From assembly GCF_014534655.1 (NCBI RefSeq), contig NZ_JACVVD010000007.1, positions 248,001 to 312,000 of the forward strand: a stretch of 64,000 nucleotides of DNA, read 5' to 3'. The translations under genes and the position numbers were made by a program. Below are positions 16,391 through 25,500 of this stretch, one piece after another. Source of the stretch: Paenibacillus sedimenti. Lineage in GTDB: Bacteria > Bacillota > Bacilli > Paenibacillales > NBRC-103111. The stretch's first letter is position 1; the number at the start of each line of letters is the position of its first letter. Below the pieces are notes generated by a model. The model saw only the letters and a program-made list of their open reading frames with translations. It did no database searches and had not been told where the DNA came from.

Positions 16391-17710
16391 ATGAGCTACT
16401 TTGATAACATTCAAACGATCAAGTACGAGGGCAAGCAATCCAACAACCCGCTTTCTTTTAAATTCTACAATCCCGATCAAGTCATTCTCGGCAAAACGAT
16501 GCGTGAACATCTGCGCTTTGCAATCGCTTACTGGCATTCCTTCTCCGCTAACGGCTCCGACCCGTTCGGCAGCGGAACGATGCTTCGCACTTGGGATAAA
16601 TACGACGGCATGGATCTGGCCAAAGCGCGCGTCGAAGCTTGCTTCGAGCTTCTGAACATCCTGGATGTCGATTATTTCGCCTTCCATGACCGCGACATCG
16701 CGCCTGAAGGCAGCACGCTGCAAGAAACGAACCGCAACCTCGACGAGATCGTCGCGCTGATCAAAGACAACATGAAATCCAGCGGTAAAAAACTGCTCTG
16801 GAATACAGCCAACATGTTCACGAACCCGCGCTTCGTTCATGGCGCAGCTACTACGAACAATGCAGACGTGTTCGCGTACGCTGCCGCACAAGTGAAAAAA
16901 GCGCTTGAGCACGGCAAAGAACTCGGCTCCGAAAACTACGTGTTCTGGGGCGGCCGCGAAGGCTACGAAACACTTCTCAACACTGACCTCGGCCTGGAGC
17001 TGGATAACCTTGCCCGCTTCCTGCACATGGCTGTCGATTATGCCAAAGAAATCGGCTTCGACGCGCAATTCCTGATCGAGCCTAAGCCGAAAGAGCCGTC
17101 CAAGCACCAATACGACTTCGACGCGGCAACAACGCTGTCTTTCTTGCAAAAATACGACCTGCTTCCGTACTTCAAATTGAATCTTGAAGCGAACCATGCG
17201 ACGCTCGCAGGTCATACGTTCGAGCATGAGCTTCGCGTAGCGCGCATCAACGGCGTACTCGGTTCGATCGATGCGAACCAGGGCGATATGCTGCTCGGCT
17301 GGGATACCGACGAGTTCCCGACAGACTTGTACGCGACGACGCTCGCTATGTACGAGATCCTGCTTAACGAAGGCGGCATCGGCCGCGGCGGCGTAAACTT
17401 CGACGCTAAGGTTCGCCGTACGTCCTTCGAGCCGGTCGATGTGGTTTATGCCCACATCGCAGGCATGGATTCCTTTGCCCGCGGCTTGCAAGTGGCGGCG
17501 AAGCTGATTGAAGACCGCGTCTTCGACAACATCCTTGATACGCGCTACGCTTCTTTCAAATCCGGCATCGGCGCGGACATCGTATCCGGCAAAGCGAACT
17601 TCAAGACGCTTGAAGCCTACGCGCTGCAAAACAGCAACAATATCGTGAACCAATCCGGCCGTCTCGAGCTGATCAAGGCGACTTTGAATCAATACATCAT
17701 CAACGTTTAA
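16391..17710 (+). CDS. xylA: Xylose isomerase
   Basis: A 439-residue enzyme, the usual length of class II xylose isomerases, converting D-xylose to D-xylulose. Visible blocks are [16 protein letters not shown] (catalytic His), [32 protein letters not shown] (metal-binding), [18 protein letters not shown] and [24 protein letters not shown] lies 8 bp before the ATG at 16391; an in-frame GTG at 16376 is too close to that site. No xylB follows; a strong terminator ends the transcript, so xylulokinase must lie elsewhere. Confidence 0.97.
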   Translation: MSYFDNIQTIKYEGKQSNNPLSFKFYNPDQVILGKTMREHLRFAIAYWHSFSANGSDPFGSGTMLRTWDKYDGMDLAKARVEACFELLNILDVDYFAFHDRDIAPEGSTLQETNRNLDEIVALIKDNMKSSGKKLLWNTANMFTNPRFVHGAATTNNADVFAYAAAQVKKALEHGKELGSENYVFWGGREGYETLLNTDLGLELDNLARFLHMAVDYAKEIGFDAQFLIEPKPKEPSKHQYDFDAATTLSFLQKYDLLPYFKLNLEANHATLAGHTFEHELRVARINGVLGSIDANQGDMLLGWDTDEFPTDLYATTLAMYEILLNEGGIGRGGVNFDAKVRRTSFEPVDVVYAHIAGMDSFARGLQVAAKLIEDRVFDNILDTRYASFKSGIGADIVSGKANFKTLEAYALQNSNNIVNQSGRLELIKATLNQYIINV

Positions 17711-17723
17711 GATTTTAAATAGT

Positions 17724-17770
17724 TAGGGGCTGTTTCTCCGTGGTTTAACCACCGGAGAGACAGCCCCTTT
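17724..17770. terminator. Strong bidirectional terminator after xylA
   Basis: AGGGGCTGTTTCTCCG pairs with CGGAGAGACAGCCCCT, closed by GTGGTTTAACCAC, with a short T run on the plus side. It also lies directly beyond the stop of the reverse-strand gene at 17774. Confidence 0.8.
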
Positions 17771-17773
17771 CCC

Positions 17774-18388
17774 TCATTTCACTTCAACAATGACATTATC
17801 AAAATAAACATCATTGACATAAATATCAAAGCGCCACAAGCCGGATTTGCTTATTCCGAATTTTGCCCCGCTTCGGGCATCGGCGCCGATTTCGTCTGTC
17901 ACGACATTAATCGGCCATTCGTATAAAGGAATGACCTCATTCGTATCTTTATTGGTGGCCATTAATTTGTATTTTCCATTGAATTGCTCCGGTTTCCCCC
18001 AAAAATAAATTTGCATGACGATGCCTTCATTCCTCGAAATGAATGGTTCTGCAGTGGAGCCATTCATTTTTAAAAAACCGATCTTTCCTTCCTTCCCCAT
18101 CAACGACTTCCCACCCGCGTTGAAATAACCGCTGGGACGCCATTCATTTTCTGCACTAGTCGCGGAACGTTGCGCACTCTGAAAAGGAAGACCTTGATTC
18201 AGCCAAGCGTAACCGATCAGAAAAACGATCGCCATCAAACCGACCACCGATAAAGCAACAACCGGTATGCGCCGCTTTTTCACCTTCGTCCTTTGCATCA
18301 CGTTATATCTCAATTCATTTGTAAAATGCTTGCCGGCAAATGGCGACGCCTTCAATTGTTCCGTCCATATCTCCTCATGAGAATTCAT
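17774..18388 (-). CDS. Membrane-anchored partner of an ECF sigma factor (possible anti-sigma)
   Basis: A 204-residue protein: a short cytosolic N-terminus, one membrane helix (IPVVALSVVGLMAIVFLIGY, about residues 41-60) and a 140-residue outer domain ending FDIYVNDVYFDNVIVEVK. This layout and the ATGA overlap with the sigma gene at 18385-18388 point to an anti-sigma or signal-receiving partner. The zinc-binding HxxxCxxC motif of ZAS anti-sigmas is missing. GGAGGG precedes the ATG. The outer domain is not recognised beyond a beta-rich look. Confidence 0.7.
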   Translation of the reverse strand: MNSHEEIWTEQLKASPFAGKHFTNELRYNVMQRTKVKKRRIPVVALSVVGLMAIVFLIGYAWLNQGLPFQSAQRSATSAENEWRPSGYFNAGGKSLMGKEGKIGFLKMNGSTAEPFISRNEGIVMQIYFWGKPEQFNGKYKLMATNKDTNEVIPLYEWPINVVTDEIGADARSGAKFGISKSGLWRFDIYVNDVYFDNVIVEVK

Positions 18389-18942
18389 TTTCTCCACCCT
18401 CCCTCATTATCCGTGGATACCATTTTCGACATATGTGCTTTTGCTCTGTGCAGGCGGGACTTGACGGTCCCTTCTGAAAGTTGGAGCAGCTCTGTCATTT
18501 CCTTCATGGTGAGTTCATAGTGATAATTTAAAATAAGGATTTCCCGGAATTTGCGCGGCAGTTTCATCACGTTGCTCCACAATTGAGCCGTTTCCATACG
18601 ATCGAACATAACTTTCTCTGCGGACGGTGAAGCGTCGCCCTGGGGCCGTATGGTATCCATCAGAATCACCTTGCGAAAAAAAGCTTTTTTCAAAAAATTA
18701 AAGGATTTGTTGCGAGTGATGGTGAGCAGCCAACTTTTCACGCTGCATTCTCCACGGAAGGCGTACAGCTGTTCAAACGCTGTAAGAAAGACCTCCTGTG
18801 AGATGTCATCGGCTGCGTCAGATTTTTTAGTGATGAAAAAAGCAAAATTCCAAACATCTTCTCCAAAGGTCTCCATTAGATCACGCAAGACCTCTTCCCG
18901 CTCGAAGCCAGGAACCAGATTATGCAAATAATGACGCTCCAC
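18385..18942 (-). CDS. ECF (sigma-70 family) RNA polymerase sigma factor
   Basis: A 185-residue ECF sigma. Region 2 contains FAFFITKKSDAADDISQEVFL and SWLLTITRNKSFNFLKK; region 4 has REILILNYHYELTMKEMTEL and the HTH LQLSEGTVKSRLHRAKAHM. The GTG at 18942 is preferred because GAGAGGTG lies 6 bp upstream; an alternative GTG at 18951 would overlap that site. Its stop overlaps the next gene's start (ATGA), indicating translational coupling to the membrane partner. No matching ECF promoter was identified by eye. Confidence 0.85.
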   Translation of the reverse strand: MERHYLHNLVPGFEREEVLRDLMETFGEDVWNFAFFITKKSDAADDISQEVFLTAFEQLYAFRGECSVKSWLLTITRNKSFNFLKKAFFRKVILMDTIRPQGDASPSAEKVMFDRMETAQLWSNVMKLPRKFREILILNYHYELTMKEMTELLQLSEGTVKSRLHRAKAHMSKMVSTDNEGGWRK

Positions 18943-18997
18943 AATGATCACCTCTCAACAATAAGACAACTGAATCTGAAAAAAGTTCCCGGAACTT

Positions 18998-19032
18998 AAA
19001 AAAAGGCCCCCTGCCTTAGTGGCGGGAAGCCT
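18998..19032 (-). terminator. Terminator downstream of the SLH-like gene
   Basis: On the reverse strand AGGCTTCCCGCC pairs imperfectly with GGCAGGGGGCCT and is followed by a run of seven T. Confidence 0.75.
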
Positions 19033-19042
19033 CGGTTTCATG

Positions 19043-19807
19043 CTATTTTCGCAGCGCATCCTCTATCGCCTTTTCGATCTGATCCATCGGATCGTTCGAG
19101 GTTGCTGCGCTTTTCTTATACAGACCACTTGCGGCGGCGGCCTCCGCACTTACGGTCTTGTCATCCTCGACCAGTTTCTGCAGCAGCGTTTTGCCGCTGC
19201 CCTTCAGCTTGGTCTGGATGGCGCTGTACGCGACCGCGACCATGTCGTCGCGGCGGAACACCGCTGCTTGCGCGAACTGCTTCGCATCGCCGGCGCCAAG
19301 CAGCCCGCTTGACGCAGCGAGCTCGCTCGCCTGCTGCGGCTCCGCCTCCGCGTAGCCGAGCGCACGCAACGTCAGCGCGATGAATTGCGCGCCGGTCATG
19401 CTGGCGTCCGGCGCAAAGCTCTCGTTGGTGACACCATGCACCAACGATTTCCCGTGGGCGAATGCGACGGACTTCGCCGCCCAATGCTCCGCCGGCACGT
19501 CTGTGAACGGCGACGTCAGCCCTTGCGCGTTAGCCGCGGCGGCCTCCCAACCGAACAGACGAAGGAGCATCGTGGCGCCCTGCGCCCGAGTGAACGTCTG
19601 ATCCAGCTCGTAGCCGCGGTCTGTGCCCTGGAACAGCTGCAGCTTGTTCAAAGCATCCGCCTCCGCAGTATGCTTAACTCCAGTGTCTGCAGCGGTTGCT
19701 CCTCCTGTTAATGAAGCAATCAGCAGCAATGTGCACATAAGTCCGATCACAGCCTGCTTCGTTACACGCAGGCAACTTCTTTTAACCATCAAATCCGTAG
19801 TCTTCAT
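19043..19807 (-). CDS. Secreted protein with S-layer-homology domains
   Basis: A 254-residue protein with a signal peptide (about residues 1-40, ending ...GGATAA). One clear SLH domain has FTDVPAEHWAAKSVAFAHGK and VTNESFAPDASMTGAQFIAL. Flanking parts (RGYELDQTFTRAQGATMLLR, AVFRRDDMVAVAYSA) look like two more SLH motifs, making the usual set of three. SLH domains hold proteins on pyruvylated wall polymer. No other domain is present, so it may be a wall-bound adaptor. Its start overlaps the upstream gene's stop by ATGA (19804-19807). Confidence 0.8.
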   Translation of the reverse strand: MKTTDLMVKRSCLRVTKQAVIGLMCTLLLIASLTGGATAADTGVKHTAEADALNKLQLFQGTDRGYELDQTFTRAQGATMLLRLFGWEAAAANAQGLTSPFTDVPAEHWAAKSVAFAHGKSLVHGVTNESFAPDASMTGAQFIALTLRALGYAEAEPQQASELAASSGLLGAGDAKQFAQAAVFRRDDMVAVAYSAIQTKLKGSGKTLLQKLVEDDKTVSAEAAAASGLYKKSAATSNDPMDQIEKAIEDALRK

Positions 19808-20448
19808 CGCTTCACCGCCTGATTGCCGCCGTTATGCCGCAGTGTTGAGAGATCAATCTGGTAAGTCGTTTCCGTCAGTTTTTGGAAAAACGGGTCGCTC
19901 GGACCTTTTAGATCCCAGTTAAACCGAATGGTGAAGCTTCCAGGATTGCCGTAATCATCCCAATTACGCGTCAATCGGATCGTTTTCCAGCCTTCGGAAT
20001 AATCTTTGACGACGCTGCTGCCCTCGAGCTTTTTGCCGGTCACGAACTCGGTATCTTGCCCTCTCACTTGATTGTTGGCATTATAAATTGGCCCTCCGCC
20101 ATTGGATAATCCGCGCGCCGAATGCACGCCGTCCGAAACCCGGATGAATTCTTCCGTAAACTGGGACCCATTTTCATTCGTGAGCTTCACGACACCATAC
20201 ATCACCTGGATTGGCTTGGGATCGCTGTTATATACCGCTTCGTAAACCGAAGCAGCGACAGTCGGCTTCTTATTCGAAGTCACAGGATTAGCCGTGAACT
20301 CAGCGGCATATTGAACCTCTATCGCTTTCATTTCATACTTGATGCTGCCAGGATTCATTACAGATTTCTCCGCTTTCACTTGAGCGGCGAATGCCAAACA
20401 ACCCAAAATCAACAATAAAGTGAATTGCTTTCTCAATTTCCTTATCAT
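19804..20448 (-). CDS. Secreted protein of unknown function
   Basis: A 214-residue protein with a signal peptide ending near AQVKA. The mature part is beta-rich with no recognised family; it includes VMYGVVKLTNENGSQFTEEF and TIRLTRNWDDYGNPGSFTIR. AAAGGGGG precedes the ATG at 20448, which is preferred to an ATG 7 codons upstream. It is translationally coupled to the SLH gene, so the two exported proteins may act together at the surface. Confidence 0.6.
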   Translation of the reverse strand: MIRKLRKQFTLLLILGCLAFAAQVKAEKSVMNPGSIKYEMKAIEVQYAAEFTANPVTSNKKPTVAASVYEAVYNSDPKPIQVMYGVVKLTNENGSQFTEEFIRVSDGVHSARGLSNGGGPIYNANNQVRGQDTEFVTGKKLEGSSVVKDYSEGWKTIRLTRNWDDYGNPGSFTIRFNWDLKGPSDPFFQKLTETTYQIDLSTLRHNGGNQAVKR

Positions 20449-20503
20449 TCCAATCCCCCTTTTATTCATAGATTACTAGAGGGCAGAGTGAACTGACAAG
20501 TCT

Positions 20504-20983
20504 TTATTTCTTATACCCTTCAGGTTTACGATAGAACCACACATAGAACCCTCGAGAAAGATACAGAGTCGCCCATGTGCTTAAGAAGGTCCAGTACCAC
20601 TTCCAAGAAACGTAGTCAATCAGCCGGGTATGTATTTCGATATAATGCTCGATGATTGTGAGGCCTGCCGGGTAAGCCGCCACATATAACAATTGAATCC
20701 ACATGCTTTTTCTTATTGGGTAATATAAATTCATATAAACGGCAACGAGCGGATAAGCCAAAAATTCATAGGTTAAGCTTGTCAGATTCAAGCTCAATTC
20801 TCTTACCGGATACTCCAGCCAGCCATTCTGAACGACAATCAGGCCCAGAATCCAGGTAATAAACTGTTGAAATAAAAACACGATTTGAGCTTCCCGTCTG
20901 AGATGCTTGGGCACCAAGAGCAAGCCGGCGATACATACCGCCCATACGGTTATTAATATGATTCGCTCCAGCGTGAATACCAT
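20504..20983 (-). CDS. CBO0543-type membrane protein, copy 2 of a tandem pair
   Basis: A 159-residue protein with about five membrane helices. It shares with its upstream neighbour the order LERIILI, REAQIVFLFQQFITWILGLI, WLEYPVREL, YPLVAVYMNLYYP and a C-terminal aromatic segment. The pattern fits the CBO0543 family of unknown function, recalled from spore formers. The ATG at 20983 (MVFTLER) gives a length equal to the paralogue and avoids overlap; the frame is open to 21034. The two genes are 10 bp apart and presumably arose by tandem duplication. Confidence 0.65.
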   Translation of the reverse strand: MVFTLERIILITVWAVCIAGLLLVPKHLRREAQIVFLFQQFITWILGLIVVQNGWLEYPVRELSLNLTSLTYEFLAYPLVAVYMNLYYPIRKSMWIQLLYVAAYPAGLTIIEHYIEIHTRLIDYVSWKWYWTFLSTWATLYLSRGFYVWFYRKPEGYKK

Positions 20984-20993
20984 ATCGGCAATT

Positions 20994-21470
20994 CTATCCT
21001 TCCTTTTGGTGCTTTTTGAAGAACCAATGTCCATAGAATCTTACGGCATTTACACACAGGAAAAGCACAATCCCATTATAAAAAATGTTAAAATGCACGA
21101 ATTCGAGTAAATCCGTATAAGTCTCAATGGTTTGCATGTAGATACAGGCTACTACAATATAGCTAGCCTGATATAAGACTCTAATGAGCAGCGATTTCTC
21201 CCTGGGATAATATAGATAGAAAAGTGTGGAAGTCAGCGGATAAAGCAAATAATTATCCGTAAAATTAGTCCCCGCTGCTTTCGGAAACTCCCGAACAGGG
21301 TTTTCAAACCAACCCATTTCAACAAAAAGCACGCTCAGAATCCAGGTGATCATTTGGTTCGCGAAAAATACGACAATCGCTTCCCGCGTTCTATCCTTGG
21401 GAATAGCAACCGGAATCAAGATCACGGCAACCAGCCAAATCAGAATCAAAATAGCCCTTTCGATCGTCAT
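20994..21470 (-). CDS. CBO0543-type membrane protein, copy 1 of a tandem pair
   Basis: A 158-residue membrane protein paralogous to the next gene: MTIERAILILIWLVAVILIP, FFANQMITWILSVLFVEMGW, FENPVREFPKA, LLYPLTSTLFYLYYPREKS. GGGGGAGG is 13 bp before the ATG. There is no known function for the family. Position at the head of a two-gene unit suggests co-expression with its copy. Confidence 0.65.
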   Translation of the reverse strand: MTIERAILILIWLVAVILIPVAIPKDRTREAIVVFFANQMITWILSVLFVEMGWFENPVREFPKAAGTNFTDNYLLYPLTSTLFYLYYPREKSLLIRVLYQASYIVVACIYMQTIETYTDLLEFVHFNIFYNGIVLFLCVNAVRFYGHWFFKKHQKEG

Positions 21471-21554
21471 CGGTCCATCATCCTCCCCCTTTGGACAGCA
21501 TAATACCTCCCAATATTCCCGATTTTGTTCAGATTATTCTCTCTGAGATGAAGT

Positions 21555-21581
21555 AAGCTCGGATCCAATGGATCCGAGCTT
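21555..21581. terminator. Terminator hairpin downstream of the copper-amine-oxidase-domain gene
   Basis: AAGCTCGGATCC pairs perfectly with GGATCCGAGCTT around a three-base loop. It sits 10 bp past the reverse-strand stop at 21591. The T-run is better on the plus strand, so it may act in both directions. Confidence 0.65.
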
Positions 21582-21590
21582 TTCTCAACT

Positions 21591-22310
21591 TCATTTGCCT
21601 AGCATGGGCTCGCCCACAATACTCTTGTCTCCTTGCACATAGATCCGGATGGACTTGGTATCTTTGATATCCAGCTCCAGATCCGTTATTTTCCCCGATT
21701 TCACTTTGAGCTCTTTCACCATGACATTATTTTCGTCAACAACGGTTACGATCAAATCATCATTCGTCAGCGTATCGGCCGCCCAAATTTTAGCCTTAAA
21801 TTTACTGTACTCGAAGTTGGTTGTCACTTCCATGTTGACGGATCGGCTGCCTCCTGTGACATAACCAAAATTCAATAACGTGCCGTCAGCCGTTTTAAGT
21901 TCCTCGGGCGTCCGGCTTGCCAACCTATAGAGTTTTTCGCCATTATAAACAAATTCAGGAGATGCTTTGATGTAGTTGATGCTGCCTTTGGCAATATCCC
22001 CTCCCACTTCGCCGAGATATGCCGTTTCGGTGTTGGGATCCCAGGTTACTTTAAGCCCAGCCGCTTCGGCAACAGCCCTCATCGGTAAGTAGGTCGACCC
22101 TCTGTAGGTAATCGGCATGAGCTTTGTTCCATCGTCAGGATCTACCGGTTCGAAGGCTTTGCCATTCAGCATCACCTTGATCCCCGAGTTCAAAAACACC
22201 TTAACTTCGGTTAGTGAGCCTGCTCCGACTACATGCATGGAAAGGCTCAGGAACAACATGACGGAAAGGATGGGAATGACGATCCCTTTTTTAGTTAATG
22301 GCTTTCTCAT
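21591..22310 (-). CDS. Secreted protein with copper-amine-oxidase N-terminal-like domain
   Basis: A 239-residue protein with a signal peptide (KKGIVIPILSVMLFLSLSMH...). The first mature domain is the Cu_amine_oxidN1 type common in Paenibacillus exported proteins: VFLNSGIKVMLNGKAFEP, LMPITYRGSTYLPMRAVAEA, LKVTWDPNTETAYLG. It is unrelated to catalysis and may bind wall or glycan. The C-terminal half is a beta-sandwich-like region, perhaps NPCBM-like (YVTGGSRSVNMEV, LDIKDTKSIRIYVQG). AGGAG lies 10 bp before the ATG at 22310. Confidence 0.75.
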   Translation of the reverse strand: MRKPLTKKGIVIPILSVMLFLSLSMHVVGAGSLTEVKVFLNSGIKVMLNGKAFEPVDPDDGTKLMPITYRGSTYLPMRAVAEAAGLKVTWDPNTETAYLGEVGGDIAKGSINYIKASPEFVYNGEKLYRLASRTPEELKTADGTLLNFGYVTGGSRSVNMEVTTNFEYSKFKAKIWAADTLTNDDLIVTVVDENNVMVKELKVKSGKITDLELDIKDTKSIRIYVQGDKSIVGEPMLGK

Positions 22311-22365
22311 TCTAATCATTCTCCTTTTAGTTTGTTTCAGTCGACTCGAAATTGTAAGAATTTTG

Positions 22366-22398
22366 GGAAAAACGCCCTGATCGCATCGATCAGAGCGC
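22366..22398 (-). terminator. Terminator downstream of the GH44 transcript
   Basis: On the reverse strand CTCTGATCG pairs with CGATCAGGG across ATG and leads into TTTTTCCC. It is about 190 bp beyond the GH44 stop. Confidence 0.7.
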
Positions 22399-22404
22399 CC
22401 GAAC

Positions 22405-22579
22405 GCTAAGGTTCGTATTTGAGGAGAGGGTAGGCCATGCCGATATGAGATAATCCCCACAGAACGGTGGCCCAATTCGACAGGAAGGGAATAAAGCTTA
22501 TAAAAGGCCAGACAACCAATAAAATGGATGCCCAGCGGGGGAGTATGTTCAGGCGAATCGATTCAATCGCGAACTCGTT
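22405..22579 (-). pseudogene. Membrane-protein C-terminal remnant after the GH44 gene
   Basis: Past the GH44 stop the reverse strand has a 57-codon open stretch without a start codon near its beginning. It reads like a membrane segment: RWASILLVVWPFISFIPFLS and then NWATVLWGLSHIGMAYPLLK. It ends at a stop at 22405. It looks like the tail of an integral membrane gene whose front was lost, but chance coding is possible. Confidence 0.3.
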
Positions 22580-22585
22580 TCAAGG

Positions 22586-25500
22586 TCATGGAATCACAAC
22601 CAGACTCGCCGAGCGGGCGGGCAATTGAATGGAAAGCATGCCGTCGTCAACTTGCGCGTTACCTGACGCTTGCAATCTTTGTTTCGCGTCGAAGCGGTAG
22701 ATGGAAGCTGTGCCATCAAGGCTCGTATCGGCCTTCACTTCGGCTGTACGCGGTGCTGTATCTTTGTTGAACAGCAGTACAAACTTTTTGCCTTGCGGCG
22801 ATACAATCGTATAGGCGCCTACAGCGTCGATATTGGAGCTGACCGTTTTCACGGCATCCCCTTCCACTTTAGAGCCTTGGCCGTCGTAGTTGATATACAG
22901 CTTGAAGGCATCTTCAAGCGGTGTATTCGCGAGCAGTGCTCCCCAACGTGTAGCGACATCGACGCCTTCGCGGGCAAAAATCGCGAGCGCTTCGGCTTGC
23001 GCCAGACCGCTGCCAATGCCGGTACCGTCACCGAAGTTGTACTCGGTAATGGCCAGCTTCGTATCCGGAGCGTTGCGCTGGATGATATCACGCATCCGCG
23101 GAATGAGGTTCACTGGCTCTTGGATCCAGGATGACGCATCTTGGAAAGCCGGATCATAGAGCGATTTGAGCGAGTTGAATCGCCTTTTGGTCATGGCCGG
23201 CGATTCATCGCTGGAGAAAGCGACATCCGCTTCGGCCGGATAATAGTGAATGTCGAGATAATCAACGAGACGAACGTTCTTCTGTTTCTGATACTCGCTG
23301 ACTTGGCTCAAATACCATTCCAGGAACGGCTTATCGCCATGAGATTTCATATCTTCCCCGCCGGAATAGCATCCATCCTTGGCGGAATAGAAGTATTCGC
23401 ACCAGCCCCATGCGACCGGACCGTATACATTCGCTCCCGGATCTTTTGCCTTAATCATGGAACCGTAGTTCACCGTGTAGTTCCAGATCTCATCATAGTT
23501 GGTCATCTGCGGATGGACGTCCCAATGGGAATAGCCCCATAGCGCAGGTTCGTTATCTAACGCATAGTTACGAACGTTGTTCCCATATTTCTGCTTGAGC
23601 TTATCGATCCAGCGGCCGATGAACTCAGGACCTACCTGCTTAGAAGTATCGGTCGGATCGTTGCCTGTCACATGCGTACGGTCCGGTTTCAGACCATTAC
23701 CGGCATCTTTGCGGCACCAGGCTTCATGATAGTCGCACTCATTGCCGGCTTGCTGGCCATACTTTTGGATGGAGAAGCTCCATGAGATGTCCCTGCTCTT
23801 CGGCGTCCACCCGATCGTCGGCACTTGTAGCAGCACCTTCGTCTTATCCGCAATGGATTGCTCGATAAATTGGTCGGAAAGGGTTTTGCCTGATGCATTC
23901 GTTTCGTAAGGAACATTCAAGAAATACCAGTCGCCGCCCCGGTTGGTCGTATCGAGCTCCCAGTTATAACGTGTCATCTGGTTGCCGCCCCAACGCTTGA
24001 ACGGGAACTTCAGCTGCGATCCGTTCTCCGTCGGAGTATCTTCGAAATTAACGCCAAAGATGTCCGGGCTTACCGCGCGTCGATCCGCCTGCTGGTCGAT
24101 CGTGACGGAAACTTTGGGCAGATCCGGGTTAGGCAGGTTTATAACATTGGCGTTCTTCAATATTTCAATGTTATCAAAATAAACCGTACCTTGGTCATGT
24201 TCGCCCCAAGCCTGAATGACGATGCCGTCGAAGCTTGGCGTCGTCATGCCGAGGTCTGCCAGCTTTACAGTTGCCTCGACCCATTGGCCGGCTGGAAGTC
24301 CACCTTGCGGCAGCACATTATCCATCTCATAGTCAGCGGCGAAGTTGCGTCCGTCCATCAGCAACACTTTCAGCTTCTGCCCTCCGCTGCCCCCGCCGTA
24401 AACGTGGAAGCGCAGACCGTATGTTTGCGCCGTTTCGAACGGTTCTTCGTTTTTGTGGACCCAGATGCCTTCATAGCCCCTTGCCGCAAAAGAAACCGAT
24501 CTCGTACCGGCATATGCTTGCGTCGCGTTCGCGAAATCCCGAGTTCCCCAGCTCCAATCTGAGTAACCGTCCGTAAGCGCATCCGTATACATCGGAATCG
24601 GTGTAACGTCTGTCACCGCCACATAAGCGGAGGATGATACACCGTCAAGACTTGCCGTTACTTTGGCAACGCCCTGCTTCAACGCGCTAAGGGTGCCGCC
24701 TTGTACAGCGAGTACGCTCGGATCGCTCGACGTCCAGGCGGCCGCTGCAGACGCGTCCTTGGACGTGCCGTTATTGTAGTTCGCCGTAAGCTGCAGCTTG
24801 GAGGTATCACCTGGTTTTAATACCAGCTGATACTGCGACAGCACAGTTTCGACTAATTGAGGAGGTGCTACATATTTCGGCAAGAGCCGAATGTCGTCGA
24901 TGTAGAGAGAAGGCTGCGCGCTGCTTACAGCGCCGTGAAAAAGAAGCGCATCGAACAAATTCTCTTTCAGCCCAATATCAGCTAAAGTAATGGATGCCTT
25001 CGCCCACTGGCCGGCCGGTATGCGTCCGCCGTCCAGCAGACCGCCAATATCGACTTTGGCGACGGTCTCGCCCCCGGCGTTAAATTTCAGATCGACCTGC
25101 TGTCCGCCTTCAGCTCCGCCATGTACCCAGAACTCAAGCTTTTCGTAGTCTTTTACCGTCACCGGACCATCGCCTTTGTACAGATACAATCCGCCGTCAT
25201 TGCTTGGATCGAAGCTTATCGCTTTCGTTCCGGTGTGGACGTTAGCGGTATCATTCAAATCATGCTGTGCCCAGCTGTAGTCCTGAAATGACTCGTGAAG
25301 CTGATCGTTATAAACCGATAAGCCAGGTCCGTCCTGCGCAGGCGGCGGTGTCGGCGTTGGTCCCGGACTCGGCGCCGGTTCGGTCACCGTGACGGTCATG
25401 CTCGCCGACTTGCCACCGTACGTCGCCGTGACGACAGTCGTTCCGGCTTGCACAGCAGTTAACTGTCCACGTTCAACCGTAGCTGTTTCCGGATGCTCCG

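Noticed and set aside
16370-17692. 440-codon open frame antisense to xylA
   Set aside because: It mirrors xylA almost exactly, has no ribosome site or recognisable domain, and xylA is certain.
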